64,000 bases of DNA from Rhizobacter sp. (lineage in GTDB: Bacteria; Pseudomonadota; Gammaproteobacteria; Burkholderiales; Burkholderiaceae_C): the NCBI GenBank assembly GCA_019635355.1, contig JAHBZQ010000001.1, positions 2,728,001 through 2,792,000 of the forward strand, read 5' to 3'. Below are positions 56,228-64,000 of this stretch, piece after piece (the first letter of the stretch is position 1; every line of letters starts with the position of its first letter). The notes beneath the pieces are model-generated. The model saw only the letters and a program-made list of their open reading frames with translations. It made no database searches and was not told the origin of the DNA. A program made the position numbers and the translations under genes.

Positions 56228-56665
56228 TTAACTCTTGCTGCTCTGGGCGAGAAGGCGCTTGGCCTCTTTCTCGTGGGTGCGCACCTCGTCGAGCGTGACG
56301 TTGAGGTCGGCCATCTGCTGCTCGAGCTGGGCGCGGTGCACGGCCAGCACGGTGAGGAATTTCTTGAGCTGGGGCACGGTGTCACGCGGCGATTCGTACA
56401 TGTCGACCAGCTCCTTCACCTCGGAAAGCGTGAGCCCGAGCCGCTTGCCACGCAGCGTGAGCTTGAGCCGCGTGCGGTCGCGCGGGCTGTAGACACGGTT
56501 GCGGCCCTGGCGCTGCGGCTGCAGCAGGCCGCAGTCTTCGTAGAAGCGGATGGCGCGGGTGGTGAGGTCGAATTCCTTCGCCAGCTCGCCGATGGTGTAG
56601 GTGACCTGCGAGGGGGCCTGCCCTGCGGAAGGGCTTGAAACCTGGGTGACAGCAGCGGCGGACAT
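56228..56665 (-). CDS. liuR: MerR-family regulator of leucine/isovalerate catabolism
   Basis: A 145-residue MerR protein with winged helix (about 22-90: YTIGELAKEFDLTTRAIRFYEDCGLL, RNRVYSPRDRTRLKLTLRGKRLG) and a C-terminal coiled coil for dimerisation. It has no metal-binding Cys pair at the C-terminus. It precedes isovaleryl-CoA dehydrogenase by 12 bases, as LiuR does in other proteobacteria. AGGGAG lies before the ATG. The assignment depends on that position and on the shared palindromes at 40909 and 56689. Confidence 0.88.
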   Translation of the reverse strand: MSAAAVTQVSSPSAGQAPSQVTYTIGELAKEFDLTTRAIRFYEDCGLLQPQRQGRNRVYSPRDRTRLKLTLRGKRLGLTLSEVKELVDMYESPRDTVPQLKKFLTVLAVHRAQLEQQMADLNVTLDEVRTHEKEAKRLLAQSSKS

Positions 56666-56688
56666 GGCTCCCTAGAATGCCTCTTCAA

Positions 56689-56704
56689 TTGACGTATACG
56701 TAAA
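56689..56704. promoter_or_regulatory. LiuR-type operator between liuR and the MBL gene
   Basis: TTGACGTATACGTAAA, one mismatch from symmetry and 14 of 16 bases equal to the palindrome before mccB. On the liuR strand the hexamer TACACT overlaps its edge. It could serve both divergent genes. Confidence 0.8.
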
Positions 56705-56717
56705 GTGTAGCCAAGCC

Positions 56718-57788
56718 ATGAACGCCCTTGAACACGAGCTGAACTACCCACATGGCGAGGTGATGCCGGAGCCGGGCACCACGATGGAAGTGGCCCCTGG
56801 CGTGCGCTGGGTGCGCATGGCCCTGCCCTTCGCACTCGACCACATCAACCTCTGGCTGCTGCGCGACGAGATCGACGGCCAGGCAGGCTGGAGCATCGTC
56901 GACTGCGGCATTGCCAACGACGCCACCCGCGCCTGCTGGGAACAGGTGTTCGCGAACGAGCTGCAAGGCCTGCCGGTGCTGCGCGTGATCGTCACCCACC
57001 TGCACCCCGACCACATCGGCCTGTCGGCCTGGCTCACCGAGCGCTGGAGCACCGCCGAGCACGAGTGCCGCCTGTGGATCAGCGGCACCGACTACAACGG
57101 CGCCCGCATGTCGAGCAACCCGAGCGCCAAGGCCAGCGTCATCACACCTGTGTTCGCCAAGCGCCACGGCATCACCGACCCCGAGGCGTTGCAGATGATC
57201 CAGACGCGCGGCGGCCACTACGCGACGATGGTGCCCAAGGTGCCCGATCGGTTCCGCCGCATGGTCGATGGCGACGTGATCCGCATCGGTGACCATGACT
57301 GGCACTGCCACGTGGGCTACGGCCACGCGCCCGAGCACATCTCGCTGCACTGCCCGGCGCTCGGTGTGCTGATCTCGGGCGACATGGTGCTGCCGCGCAT
57401 CTCCACCAACGTGGGCGTGCACGAGAACGAACCCGAAGGCGACCCGCTCAAGCGCTACCTCGACTCGATCGAGCGCATGCGCGCCCTGCCCGCCGACAGC
57501 CTGGTGCTGCCCTCGCACGGCCGGCCCTTCAAGGGCCTGCACACCCGCATCGACCAGCTGCAGCAGCACCACGACGAGCGCCTGGCCGACGTGATGGAAG
57601 CCTGCGCCAAAGCACCGCAAAGCGCCGCCGACCTGCTGACCGTGCTCTTCAAGCGCAAGCTCGACCTGCACCAGACCACGTTTGCGATGGGCGAGTCGAT
57701 CGCACACCTGCATGCGCTGTGGCACGCCGGCAAGCTTCAGCGCCAGTGTGATGCCGAGGGCGTGTACCGGTTCGCACCCACGAGCTGA
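56718..57788 (+). CDS. MBL-fold metallo-hydrolase
   Basis: A 356-residue beta-lactamase-fold protein with the metal motif THLHPDHIG (H94, H96, D98, H99) and further ligands in HVGYGHAPEHIS and VLISGDMVLP. A C-terminal extension of about 90 residues follows, containing a winged-helix-like segment (KRKLDLHQTTFAMGESIAHLHALWHAGKL). Substrate unknown; thioester or lactone hydrolysis is possible. It is divergent from liuR, 13 bases from the LiuR-type palindrome, and may belong to the regulon. Confidence 0.88.
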   Translation: MNALEHELNYPHGEVMPEPGTTMEVAPGVRWVRMALPFALDHINLWLLRDEIDGQAGWSIVDCGIANDATRACWEQVFANELQGLPVLRVIVTHLHPDHIGLSAWLTERWSTAEHECRLWISGTDYNGARMSSNPSAKASVITPVFAKRHGITDPEALQMIQTRGGHYATMVPKVPDRFRRMVDGDVIRIGDHDWHCHVGYGHAPEHISLHCPALGVLISGDMVLPRISTNVGVHENEPEGDPLKRYLDSIERMRALPADSLVLPSHGRPFKGLHTRIDQLQQHHDERLADVMEACAKAPQSAADLLTVLFKRKLDLHQTTFAMGESIAHLHALWHAGKLQRQCDAEGVYRFAPTS

Positions 57789-57837
57789 CCCGATACCATC
57801 TCCCTGCCTCGAGAAGAAACAACTGCAGGGAGGGGCC

Positions 57838-59118
57838 ATGAGTTCATGGATGGAGCGCCGCGACCCGGTGCTGGTGGATCAGGCACTCGCCACCGAACCC
57901 ACACACGACGAGCTGGCCTTCATGCAAGAGGCACGCGACCGGCGCCGGCGCGCCGGCATCCTGCTGTGGACGGGCGCCGCCCTATCGCTGGCCCTGCTGC
58001 TGGGCTTGACGCTCACCTACGGCGTGAAGGCCGGCGCTTCATCGGCCTACCAGATCGGCCAGGTGCTCAGCTGCTTCTTCTGGCCGGCGCTGGTGGTCGG
58101 CGTGGCCAAGCTGCTGAATCCCGACCGCAGCCAGCGCAGCCTGGTGCTGGTCTTCCTCATCGCCTGCCTCGCGCTCGTGGCCCTCAACGCCACGCTCGTC
58201 ATCGACCGGCGCGGTGGCCTGAAGCGCCTGCTGAACAAGGAATCGCTGACGGCCGAGGACCACCTCGCACAGGTGCGCCGCTGCGCGCGGGATGGTGATG
58301 CCACCTGCCAGGAGCAAGGCTGGCGCGACTACATCGCGAGCCGCCCCAACGACGGCAAAGGCCGGGCCAATCTCGGCATGGTGCTCAACCGCCAGGGCCG
58401 GCATGCCGATGCGGTGGAGCAGTTCAAGGCGGCCATCGGCCTCGGCGAAGGGGCCTATGACCTCTTCGCGTACCACGCCGACAGCCTGGCCAAGCTCGGC
58501 CGCACCGAAGAGGCGATCGAGTGGAACTACAAGGCGCTCTCGGTGGTGCCCGCGCTGGTCGATGTGCGCGGCGACCTGGCCAGGCTGCTGGTCGCGGCCA
58601 AGCGCCCCTATGAAGCGCTGGCGGTGCTGCAAGCGCACGACAACCACCTCGAAAGCCTCGGACAGGCGGCGTACTTCTCGGGCCAACGCATCGCGATCCA
58701 GACCGCGATCGAACAGGACACCTCACCCGCCAGCACCGAGCGCAAGGCTTTGCGCCTGCCGAGCTATGCCGGCCATTTCTTCGCCCCCGTCGCGCTCGGC
58801 GATGCCAAGCCGGTGCCCTTCATGGTCGACACCGGCGCGACCCGCACCACGCTGAGCGAGAAGCTGCTGAAGGAATCGAAGGCCACCTACCGCGTGACGC
58901 AAGCCAACGTGCAGATGGTCACCGCCGACGGCCGTCGGGTGACCGCGCAGGCCATCACCCTCGACGCGGTGTCCATCGGCTGGTTCAGGCTCACGAACGT
59001 GCAGGCGCTCGTCTGCCGCGACTGCTCATCGCTCCTGGGGCAGTCGACGCTGTCGGGCTTCGACATGCAGTCGTCGAAGGTGCAGGGCGTGGAGTCGCTG
59101 GTGCTGGTTCAGCGCTAG
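57838..59118 (+). CDS. membrane protein with TPR and retropepsin-like aspartic protease domains
   Basis: A 426-residue protein: three N-terminal spans (about 41-63, 73-92, 101-121), a TPR-like helical region (about 172-262) and a C-terminal retropepsin-like domain with the active-site VPFMVDTGATRTTLSEKLL (D331-T-G). The second half of the domain (LLGQSTLSGFDM) fits TIGR02281-type clan AA proteases. It would probably cleave a periplasmic or membrane protein; the substrate is unknown. GGGAGGGG precedes the ATG. It follows the MBL gene by 49 bases. Confidence 0.82.
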   Translation: MSSWMERRDPVLVDQALATEPTHDELAFMQEARDRRRRAGILLWTGAALSLALLLGLTLTYGVKAGASSAYQIGQVLSCFFWPALVVGVAKLLNPDRSQRSLVLVFLIACLALVALNATLVIDRRGGLKRLLNKESLTAEDHLAQVRRCARDGDATCQEQGWRDYIASRPNDGKGRANLGMVLNRQGRHADAVEQFKAAIGLGEGAYDLFAYHADSLAKLGRTEEAIEWNYKALSVVPALVDVRGDLARLLVAAKRPYEALAVLQAHDNHLESLGQAAYFSGQRIAIQTAIEQDTSPASTERKALRLPSYAGHFFAPVALGDAKPVPFMVDTGATRTTLSEKLLKESKATYRVTQANVQMVTADGRRVTAQAITLDAVSIGWFRLTNVQALVCRDCSSLLGQSTLSGFDMQSSKVQGVESLVLVQR

Positions 59119-59123
59119 CTCGT

Positions 59124-59840
59124 TCAACGGTAAGCCTTGAACACATCGCGCAGCGGCGCGACCTCGCGGGTGGCCGGCTGCGACAACGAGCGCTCGATCT
59201 CGTTCAGGTGCCGCTTCATCTCGGTGCCGGCCGCGGTCGCCGAGTCGCCCTTGCCGATCACCTGCAACAGGCTCTTGTGGCTGTGCGCCACGCACATCGG
59301 CTCGCCGGGGGCCTTGTAGAGCGCCATCAGCAGCGAGGTCGTGGGCAAGAGCTCTTCGAGCAGCCTCACGAAGATCGGGTTGCCGCTCATTTGCGCGAGC
59401 TTCAGGTGGAACTCGCCGGACAGGCGGATGGCCTCCTGCTTGTTCTGCGACTTGGTGGCACGCGCCTCGGCCTCGACGATCTGCTTCAGCTCGGCCAGCT
59501 GCGCGGCGCTCAACCGGCCCACGAGCCGCCGCGCCACCTCGCACTCAACCACACGCCGCGCATCGAACACATGCTCGCCGTCGCGGCGCGTGGGCTCGGG
59601 CACCTGCGCGCCGCGGTTGGGGCGCAGCACGATCACGTTGTCTTGTGCGAGCTTGTGCAGGGCCTGGCGCACCAGGGTGCGTGAGACGGCGAAGGTCTCG
59701 GCCAGCTCCTCCTCGCGCAGGCGGGTGCCGGGGGCCAGGCGGTGGTCGACCACGGCGGCGTAGATCGCGTCGTAGACGCGGTCGGCGGCCATCACGGGGC
59801 CGGTTTCGTCAGATCCTGTCTTGCGCGGACGGCTGGGCAT
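59124..59840 (-). CDS. GntR/FCD-type regulator
   Basis: A 238-residue GntR protein with the winged helix at about 20-85 (RLREEELAETFAVSRTLVRQALHKLAQDNVIVL) and an FCD effector domain (about 95-225, FHLKLAQMSGNP). It is the last gene of the ABC importer operon (ten bases after the permease), so it probably controls uptake or use of that solute. Confidence 0.85.
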   Translation of the reverse strand: MPSRPRKTGSDETGPVMAADRVYDAIYAAVVDHRLAPGTRLREEELAETFAVSRTLVRQALHKLAQDNVIVLRPNRGAQVPEPTRRDGEHVFDARRVVECEVARRLVGRLSAAQLAELKQIVEAEARATKSQNKQEAIRLSGEFHLKLAQMSGNPIFVRLLEELLPTTSLLMALYKAPGEPMCVAHSHKSLLQVIGKGDSATAAGTEMKRHLNEIERSLSQPATREVAPLRDVFKAYR

Positions 59841-59849
59841 GCGGCATTG

Positions 59850-60728
59850 TCACGCGCGCACGGGCTGGCGCTTGAGAAGGCGGATGAGCAGCAGCGTGCC
59901 GCCCATCACCGCAAACGACACGATGGTCGTCACCGTGCCCAGCGCATAGATCGCCGGTGTGGTGACGGTGCTGGTGAGGCCCTGCAATTCAAGCGGCAGG
60001 GTGTTCACGTCGCCGATGGCCTGCGAGGTGCGGGCGATCTCGTCCCAGCTGAGCGTGAAGCCGAACATGCCCACGCCCACGAGGCTTGGGGCGATGAGCG
60101 GCAGCACCACGTGGCGGAAGCTCTGCCAGGGTGTGGCGCCCAAGTCGTCGGCCGCTTCTTCATACGCCGGGTTGAAGCGGTTGAAGACGGCCAGCATGAT
60201 GAGCAGGCCGAAGGGCAGCGTCCACGTGAGGTGCGCGCCGAGCGCCGAGGTGTAGAGGCCCATGGCGGTGCCATAACTTTCGAGCCAGCTGCCGAGTCCG
60301 ATGGTTTCGAGCCCGCTCTTGAGCAGCGTGTCGATCAGGCGGAATTGCAAGCCGATGCCGAGCGACACCACGATCGACGGCATGATGAGGCTGGCCACCG
60401 AGGTGTAGAAGAGCAGCCCCGAGCCCTTGAACTTCTTGCGAAACGCGAGGCCCGCGCCGAGCGAGAGCAGCACGGTGCACAGCATCACCACGATGCCGAG
60501 CGCCACCGAGCGGCGGAAGGCGGCGGCGATGTCGACCACGCCCATGCCTTCCCACAACTTGGCGAACCAGTGGAAGGACACGCCGCGCATCGGGAAGGTG
60601 AGCCCGCCTTCCGGGCCCTGGAAGCTCAGCACGAAGATGGTGAACATCGGGCCGTAGAGGAAGAGCACGAAGAGGCCGAACACCGCGGCCAAGGCGTAGA
60701 AGCTTCCCGGGCGCTTTCCTTCGTTCAT
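59850..60728 (-). CDS. ABC transporter permease (PotC-like)
   Basis: A 292-residue inner-membrane permease of the polyamine/opine/thiamine uptake group, with six spans and the EAA loop AYEEAADDLGATPWQSFRHVVLPLIAPS. Its ATG overlaps the stop of the partner permease by one base (TGATG). Works with the permease, solute-binding protein and an ATPase outside the window. Confidence 0.9.
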   Translation of the reverse strand: MNEGKRPGSFYALAAVFGLFVLFLYGPMFTIFVLSFQGPEGGLTFPMRGVSFHWFAKLWEGMGVVDIAAAFRRSVALGIVVMLCTVLLSLGAGLAFRKKFKGSGLLFYTSVASLIMPSIVVSLGIGLQFRLIDTLLKSGLETIGLGSWLESYGTAMGLYTSALGAHLTWTLPFGLLIMLAVFNRFNPAYEEAADDLGATPWQSFRHVVLPLIAPSLVGVGMFGFTLSWDEIARTSQAIGDVNTLPLELQGLTSTVTTPAIYALGTVTTIVSFAVMGGTLLLIRLLKRQPVRA

Positions 60729-61633
60729 CAGAGTTCCTTGCGGATGTCGACGAGCTTCGTGAGCCCCCAGATCATCATCAGCGTGACGATGAGCAGGATC
60801 ACCGCATTGGCCGCCGCCATCGGGAACTGGAGGTAGCTCGTCTGCACCTGGATGATCTTGCCCACCGAGGCGATCTGCTGGCCGCCCATCACGCCGATGG
60901 TCACGAAGTCGCCCATCACGATGGTGATGACGAAGATCGAGCCGATGATGATGCCGGTGCGGCACAGCGGCACGATCACGTTCCACGTGGTCTGCCAGCC
61001 CGTCGCACCGTTGTCGCGGGCGGCTTCGAGCAGCGCGCGGTCGATGCGCATCATCGAGTTGAAGATGGGCACGATCATGAACATCGTGTACAGGTGCACG
61101 AAGGCCAGCACCACCGAGAAGTCGCTGAAGAGCAGCCACTCGATGGGCGTCTCGATGACGTTGGCGCCGATCAGCGCCTGGTTCACCACGCCGTTGCGGC
61201 CGAGCAGCGGCACCCACGAGATCATGCGGATCACGTTGGACGTCCAGAACGGGATGGTGCACAGGATGAAGAGCAGCGTCTGCGCGCCCACCGAGCGCAC
61301 GTGGAAGGCGAGGAAGTAGGCAACGGTGAAGCCGACCACCAGCGTGATCAGCCAGACGAGGAAGCAGAACTTGAGCGTGGAGAGGTAGGTCTTCAGCGTG
61401 ACGCACAGCTCCGAGGTGGAGCCACAGCCGTTGAAGATCTCGATGTAGTTCTGCGCAGTGAAGGCGGGGATCAGCTCGTAGTCGGTGGCGCGCCAGAAGC
61501 TGACGATCGCCACCAGCACCAGCGGCAGCACCAGGAAGAGCACGAAGACCAGGGTGAACGGCGTGGCCTGCGCCCAGGCCGAGAGGCCGCCGCGCGGCAT
61601 CCCGGCTTTGGGCGGTGAGGTAGGAGTGCTCAT
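60728..61633 (-). CDS. ABC transporter permease (PotB-like)
   Basis: A 301-residue inner-membrane permease with about six spans and the EAA loop LLEAARDNGATGWQTTWNVIVPLCRTG. It forms the heterodimeric pore with the PotC-like protein downstream. A porin gene ends 36 bases upstream. Confidence 0.9.
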   Translation of the reverse strand: MSTPTSPPKAGMPRGGLSAWAQATPFTLVFVLFLVLPLVLVAIVSFWRATDYELIPAFTAQNYIEIFNGCGSTSELCVTLKTYLSTLKFCFLVWLITLVVGFTVAYFLAFHVRSVGAQTLLFILCTIPFWTSNVIRMISWVPLLGRNGVVNQALIGANVIETPIEWLLFSDFSVVLAFVHLYTMFMIVPIFNSMMRIDRALLEAARDNGATGWQTTWNVIVPLCRTGIIIGSIFVITIVMGDFVTIGVMGGQQIASVGKIIQVQTSYLQFPMAAANAVILLIVTLMMIWGLTKLVDIRKEL

Positions 61634-61669
61634 CAGGCCAGCCGTGTCAGGTGTCAGAACGCGTGGGGC

Positions 61670-62674
61670 TTAGAACGAATGGCTGAGGCCGAGGGTGAAG
61701 ACGTTCTGGCTCTTGGCACCCGCGGCCAGGCCATAGAAGCTCTCGGTGGCCGTGCCCTTGTTCTTCATCGCCACCACATTGGCGCTCACCTGCGTGCGCT
61801 TCGAGAGGTTGTACTTGCCGAGCACGCGGAAGAAGTGCGAGTCGTTCGACGAGCTCTTCAGGTCACGCGCCACGTAGTCGACCGACACCGCGGCGGGGCC
61901 AAAGCCGATGTCGGCGCCGATGTCGTAGGCCGCGGCCTTGTACGCGCCGGCCACCAGCGAGTAGTCGTCGTACTCGTTGTCGGCGCTCGAGTAGCCGCCG
62001 CGCACCGTCACCGAGCCGATGCTGTAGGCCACACCGCCGGTGGTCAGCTTGTTGACCAGGCCGACGCGCTTGGCTTCGTGGTAGGTCAGGCCGGCCTTGA
62101 CCGGTCCGATGGCGTACACACCGCCCATTTCCACCGTGCGCGGGGTGGTGGTGCTGCCTTCGCCTGCACCGAAGAGGGCTTCCACGGTCAAGCCGCCCAG
62201 GTTCGGCGACACGTACTTCACCGAGTTGTTCACCAGGTCGCTGGTGAAGCCGAAGCCGGTGAAGTTGAAGACCGCGAAGCCGCCGAAGACGAAGAAGTTG
62301 CCCAGCAGGTCGTCGTTGACGTTCCAGTGGCGGCCGACGGTCACCGTGCCCAGCGCGCTGCTGGAGAGGCCGACGTTGGCACCCCGGCCCCAGAACGGCG
62401 CACCGGCTGCGCCGGTGTCAGGCCCGATGGCCGATTCGATGTTGAACACGGCGGAGAGGCCGCCGCCCAGGTCTTCACTGCCCTTGAAGCCCAGGCGGGC
62501 CGGGTTCACACGCCCCGGCTCGATCTTGTTGACCTTGCCAGTGGGCGTGTTGGTGGCATGCACGTAGTCGGTGGAGACGATGCCGTAGACGGTGACGCTG
62601 GATTGCGCCTGGGCCAGGCCGCACGCCGCGAAGGCGGCCGCCGCGAGCATGGAGCGAGTGATGTTGGTTTGCAC
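61670..62674 (-). CDS. Gram-negative general porin
   Basis: A 334-residue outer-membrane barrel of the classical betaproteobacterial porin family. It has a signal peptide (ending CGLAQAQS), the N-terminal SSVTVYGIVSTDYVHATN, and a terminal Phe (LGLSHSF). The start is GTG at 62674 with GAGGG eight bases before it; an ATG is available eight codons later. Its place inside the ABC importer operon suggests it carries the same solute across the outer membrane. Confidence 0.88.
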   Translation of the reverse strand: MQTNITRSMLAAAAFAACGLAQAQSSVTVYGIVSTDYVHATNTPTGKVNKIEPGRVNPARLGFKGSEDLGGGLSAVFNIESAIGPDTGAAGAPFWGRGANVGLSSSALGTVTVGRHWNVNDDLLGNFFVFGGFAVFNFTGFGFTSDLVNNSVKYVSPNLGGLTVEALFGAGEGSTTTPRTVEMGGVYAIGPVKAGLTYHEAKRVGLVNKLTTGGVAYSIGSVTVRGGYSSADNEYDDYSLVAGAYKAAAYDIGADIGFGPAAVSVDYVARDLKSSSNDSHFFRVLGKYNLSKRTQVSANVVAMKNKGTATESFYGLAAGAKSQNVFTLGLSHSF

Positions 62675-62730
62675 GATGGTTCCCTCTCGATGTGTGTAGT
62701 GGGTCTTCTTTGAAAGATGGACGACGCCCG

Positions 62731-64000
62731 TCAGGCGGCGACGAACTCGTTCCATTTCTGGACCATGTACGCGTTCTCGTCCATGATCGCGTTCCAGCAG
62801 GCGATGCCACCCATGCGCTGCTCGTAGCTGCCGCCGTCGCGCACGCTGCCGGCCTTGGCGAGCAGGTCGCCGTTGGGCGACTTGATGTCTTGCGTGGCGG
62901 CCTTGCCTTCCATCCAGTAGGCCCACTCATACGGCTCCATCTTGGCCTTGGCGGTTTCGAGCACCGCGCTGTAGTAGCCCTGGCGGTTCAGGTAGGCGCC
63001 GGCCCAGCCGTCGAGGAACCAGTTGATGAACTCGTACACCGCGTCGGCCTTCTTGCCGGTGACCGACTTCGGCACGCCGAAGCCCGCGGCCCAGGCGCGA
63101 TAGCCTTCCTTCAGCGGCTGGAAGGTGCAGGCGATGCCCTTGGTGCGCACGGCGGTGACGGCCGGCGACCACATCGACTGGATCACCACCTCGCCCGAGG
63201 CCATCAGGTTCACGCTCTCGTTGAAGTCTTTCCACAGCGCGCGGAACTGGCCGGCCTTCTTGGCTTCGATCAAGGTCCTGATCGTGAGATCGATCTCCTT
63301 CTTGGTCATGTTGCCCTTGTCGGGGTACTTGTAGATGCCCGAGGCCTCGACCACCATCGCCGCGTCCATGATGCCGATCGACGGGATGTTGAGGATGGCC
63401 GCCTTGCCCTTGAACTCGGGGTTCAAGAGTTCCTTCCACGATTCGATCGGCCGCTTGATGAGGTCGGGCCGGATGCCCAGCGTGTCGGCGTTGTAGACGG
63501 TGGGGATCAGCGTCATGAACTGCGTGGGGCTTGCCGCGAACGTCTTCGCATCGGGCTTCTCCACGTACATCACCTTCTTGGGCGCGGTGCCCTGGTCACC
63601 CACCTTCTTGCCGGCCACTTCGCCCTTGGTGAAGAGCGTGGTGATCTTGTCGGCGTTCTTGATGCGCTTGGTGTCGATGCCGAGCAGGTTGCCGGTGGGC
63701 AGGATCTTCTTGAGCGAGAAGTACTCGGTGTCGATCAGGTCGAAGCTGTTGGGTGCGGTGACGGCGCGCTTGGTCACGTCGTCGGTGGTGACCGGGATGT
63801 ACTGGATCTTGATGCCGGTGTCTTTCTCGAACTTCTCGGCGATGGCCTTGTCCTGGTTGACCGCGGTGCCGAGGTAGCGCAGGGTGATCTTTTCCTGGGC
63901 GTGCACGAAGGGGAAGCCCATCGCGCCGCCCCCGGCCACCACACCTCCCACGGCACCTTTGAGCAGGGTGCGGCGATGGGCGTCGGGCTGGGCGGTCTTG
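62731..64000 (-). CDS. ABC solute-binding protein (PotD-like), start beyond window
   Basis: The coding region continues to the window end, so the N-terminus is cut. Within the window 422 codons are seen. The upstream residues read AHRRTLLKGAVGGVVAGGGAMG, a Tat-type signal. The mature part (TLRYLGTAVNQDKAIAEKFEKDTGIKI; NSFDLIDTEYFSLKKIL; MASGEVVIQSMWSPAV) fits extracellular solute-binding family 1/8, polyamine or similar. First seen gene of the importer; the ATPase is presumably just outside. Confidence 0.88.
   Translation of the reverse strand, partial: KTAQPDAHRRTLLKGAVGGVVAGGGAMGFPFVHAQEKITLRYLGTAVNQDKAIAEKFEKDTGIKIQYIPVTTDDVTKRAVTAPNSFDLIDTEYFSLKKILPTGNLLGIDTKRIKNADKITTLFTKGEVAGKKVGDQGTAPKKVMYVEKPDAKTFAASPTQFMTLIPTVYNADTLGIRPDLIKRPIESWKELLNPEFKGKAAILNIPSIGIMDAAMVVEASGIYKYPDKGNMTKKEIDLTIRTLIEAKKAGQFRALWKDFNESVNLMASGEVVIQSMWSPAVTAVRTKGIACTFQPLKEGYRAWAAGFGVPKSVTGKKADAVYEFINWFLDGWAGAYLNRQGYYSAVLETAKAKMEPYEWAYWMEGKAATQDIKSPNGDLLAKAGSVRDGGSYEQRMGGIACWNAIMDENAYMVQKWNEFVAA

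Overview
The window is a dense, GC-rich (roughly two-thirds G+C) chromosomal segment of a betaproteobacterium, most likely order Burkholderiales. The support is the gene set: Bug/TctC-type solute-binding proteins, TRAP and MHS carriers, a classical Gram-negative porin, AceK, ErpA and many CoA-linked catabolic genes. The genus cannot be fixed from the sequence. No rRNA, tRNA, CRISPR array, transposase or phage gene was seen, and no gap between genes exceeds 300 bases.

Layout. 1-5.9 kb: end of anmK, erpA, a bactofilin, a coiled-coil membrane protein, the rplM-rpsI ribosomal operon, a GNAT acetyltransferase, a DUF2726 membrane protein and srkA. 5.9-11.7 kb: htpG with a heat-shock-type promoter, a CPA2-type antiporter, a YbdK-type ligase and a type II NADH dehydrogenase. 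11.9-16.7 kb: an ABC efflux operon headed by a TetR gene with an operator-overlapped, apparently leaderless promoter, then a membrane-bound AraC regulator. 16.8-22.6 kb: a PagL-like lipid A deacylase and a dicarboxylate beta-oxidation operon (pimC, pimD and gcdH homologues) opposite an IclR regulator, then a stand-alone receiver protein. 22.7-27.3 kb: a malonate operon (GntR, malonyl-CoA decarboxylase, Bug protein, malonyl-CoA ligase). 27.3-31.1 kb: a small outer-membrane barrel, a cytochrome-c-like protein with a GlyGly-CTERM-like tail, a TTG-initiated CWC protein, a 56-residue membrane protein and an MHS transporter.

31.2-40.9 kb holds leucine/isovalerate catabolism (mccB, liuC, mccA, HMG-CoA lyase) interleaved with two related exported proteins of unknown function, a DUF4126 membrane protein and housekeeping genes. 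The first step, isovaleryl-CoA dehydrogenase, lies 15 kb away at 55-56 kb beside a LiuR-like MerR regulator. Near-identical 16-bp palindromes precede mccB and liuR, so the two loci look like one regulon.

41.1-41.8 kb encodes a GRDP-like protein ending in seven WCGAE repeats, the most unusual protein in the window. Then follow a TRAP transporter operon with an HCCA-isomerase-like gene (41.9-46.3 kb), an unknown 452-residue protein, an acyl-CoA dehydrogenase, hisC, an SDR, a thiolase, a small membrane protein, aceK and a beta-carbonic anhydrase (46.5-55 kb). The window closes with an MBL-fold hydrolase, a TPR/retropepsin-like membrane protein and a polyamine-type ABC uptake operon with an embedded porin and a GntR regulator, cut by the window end.
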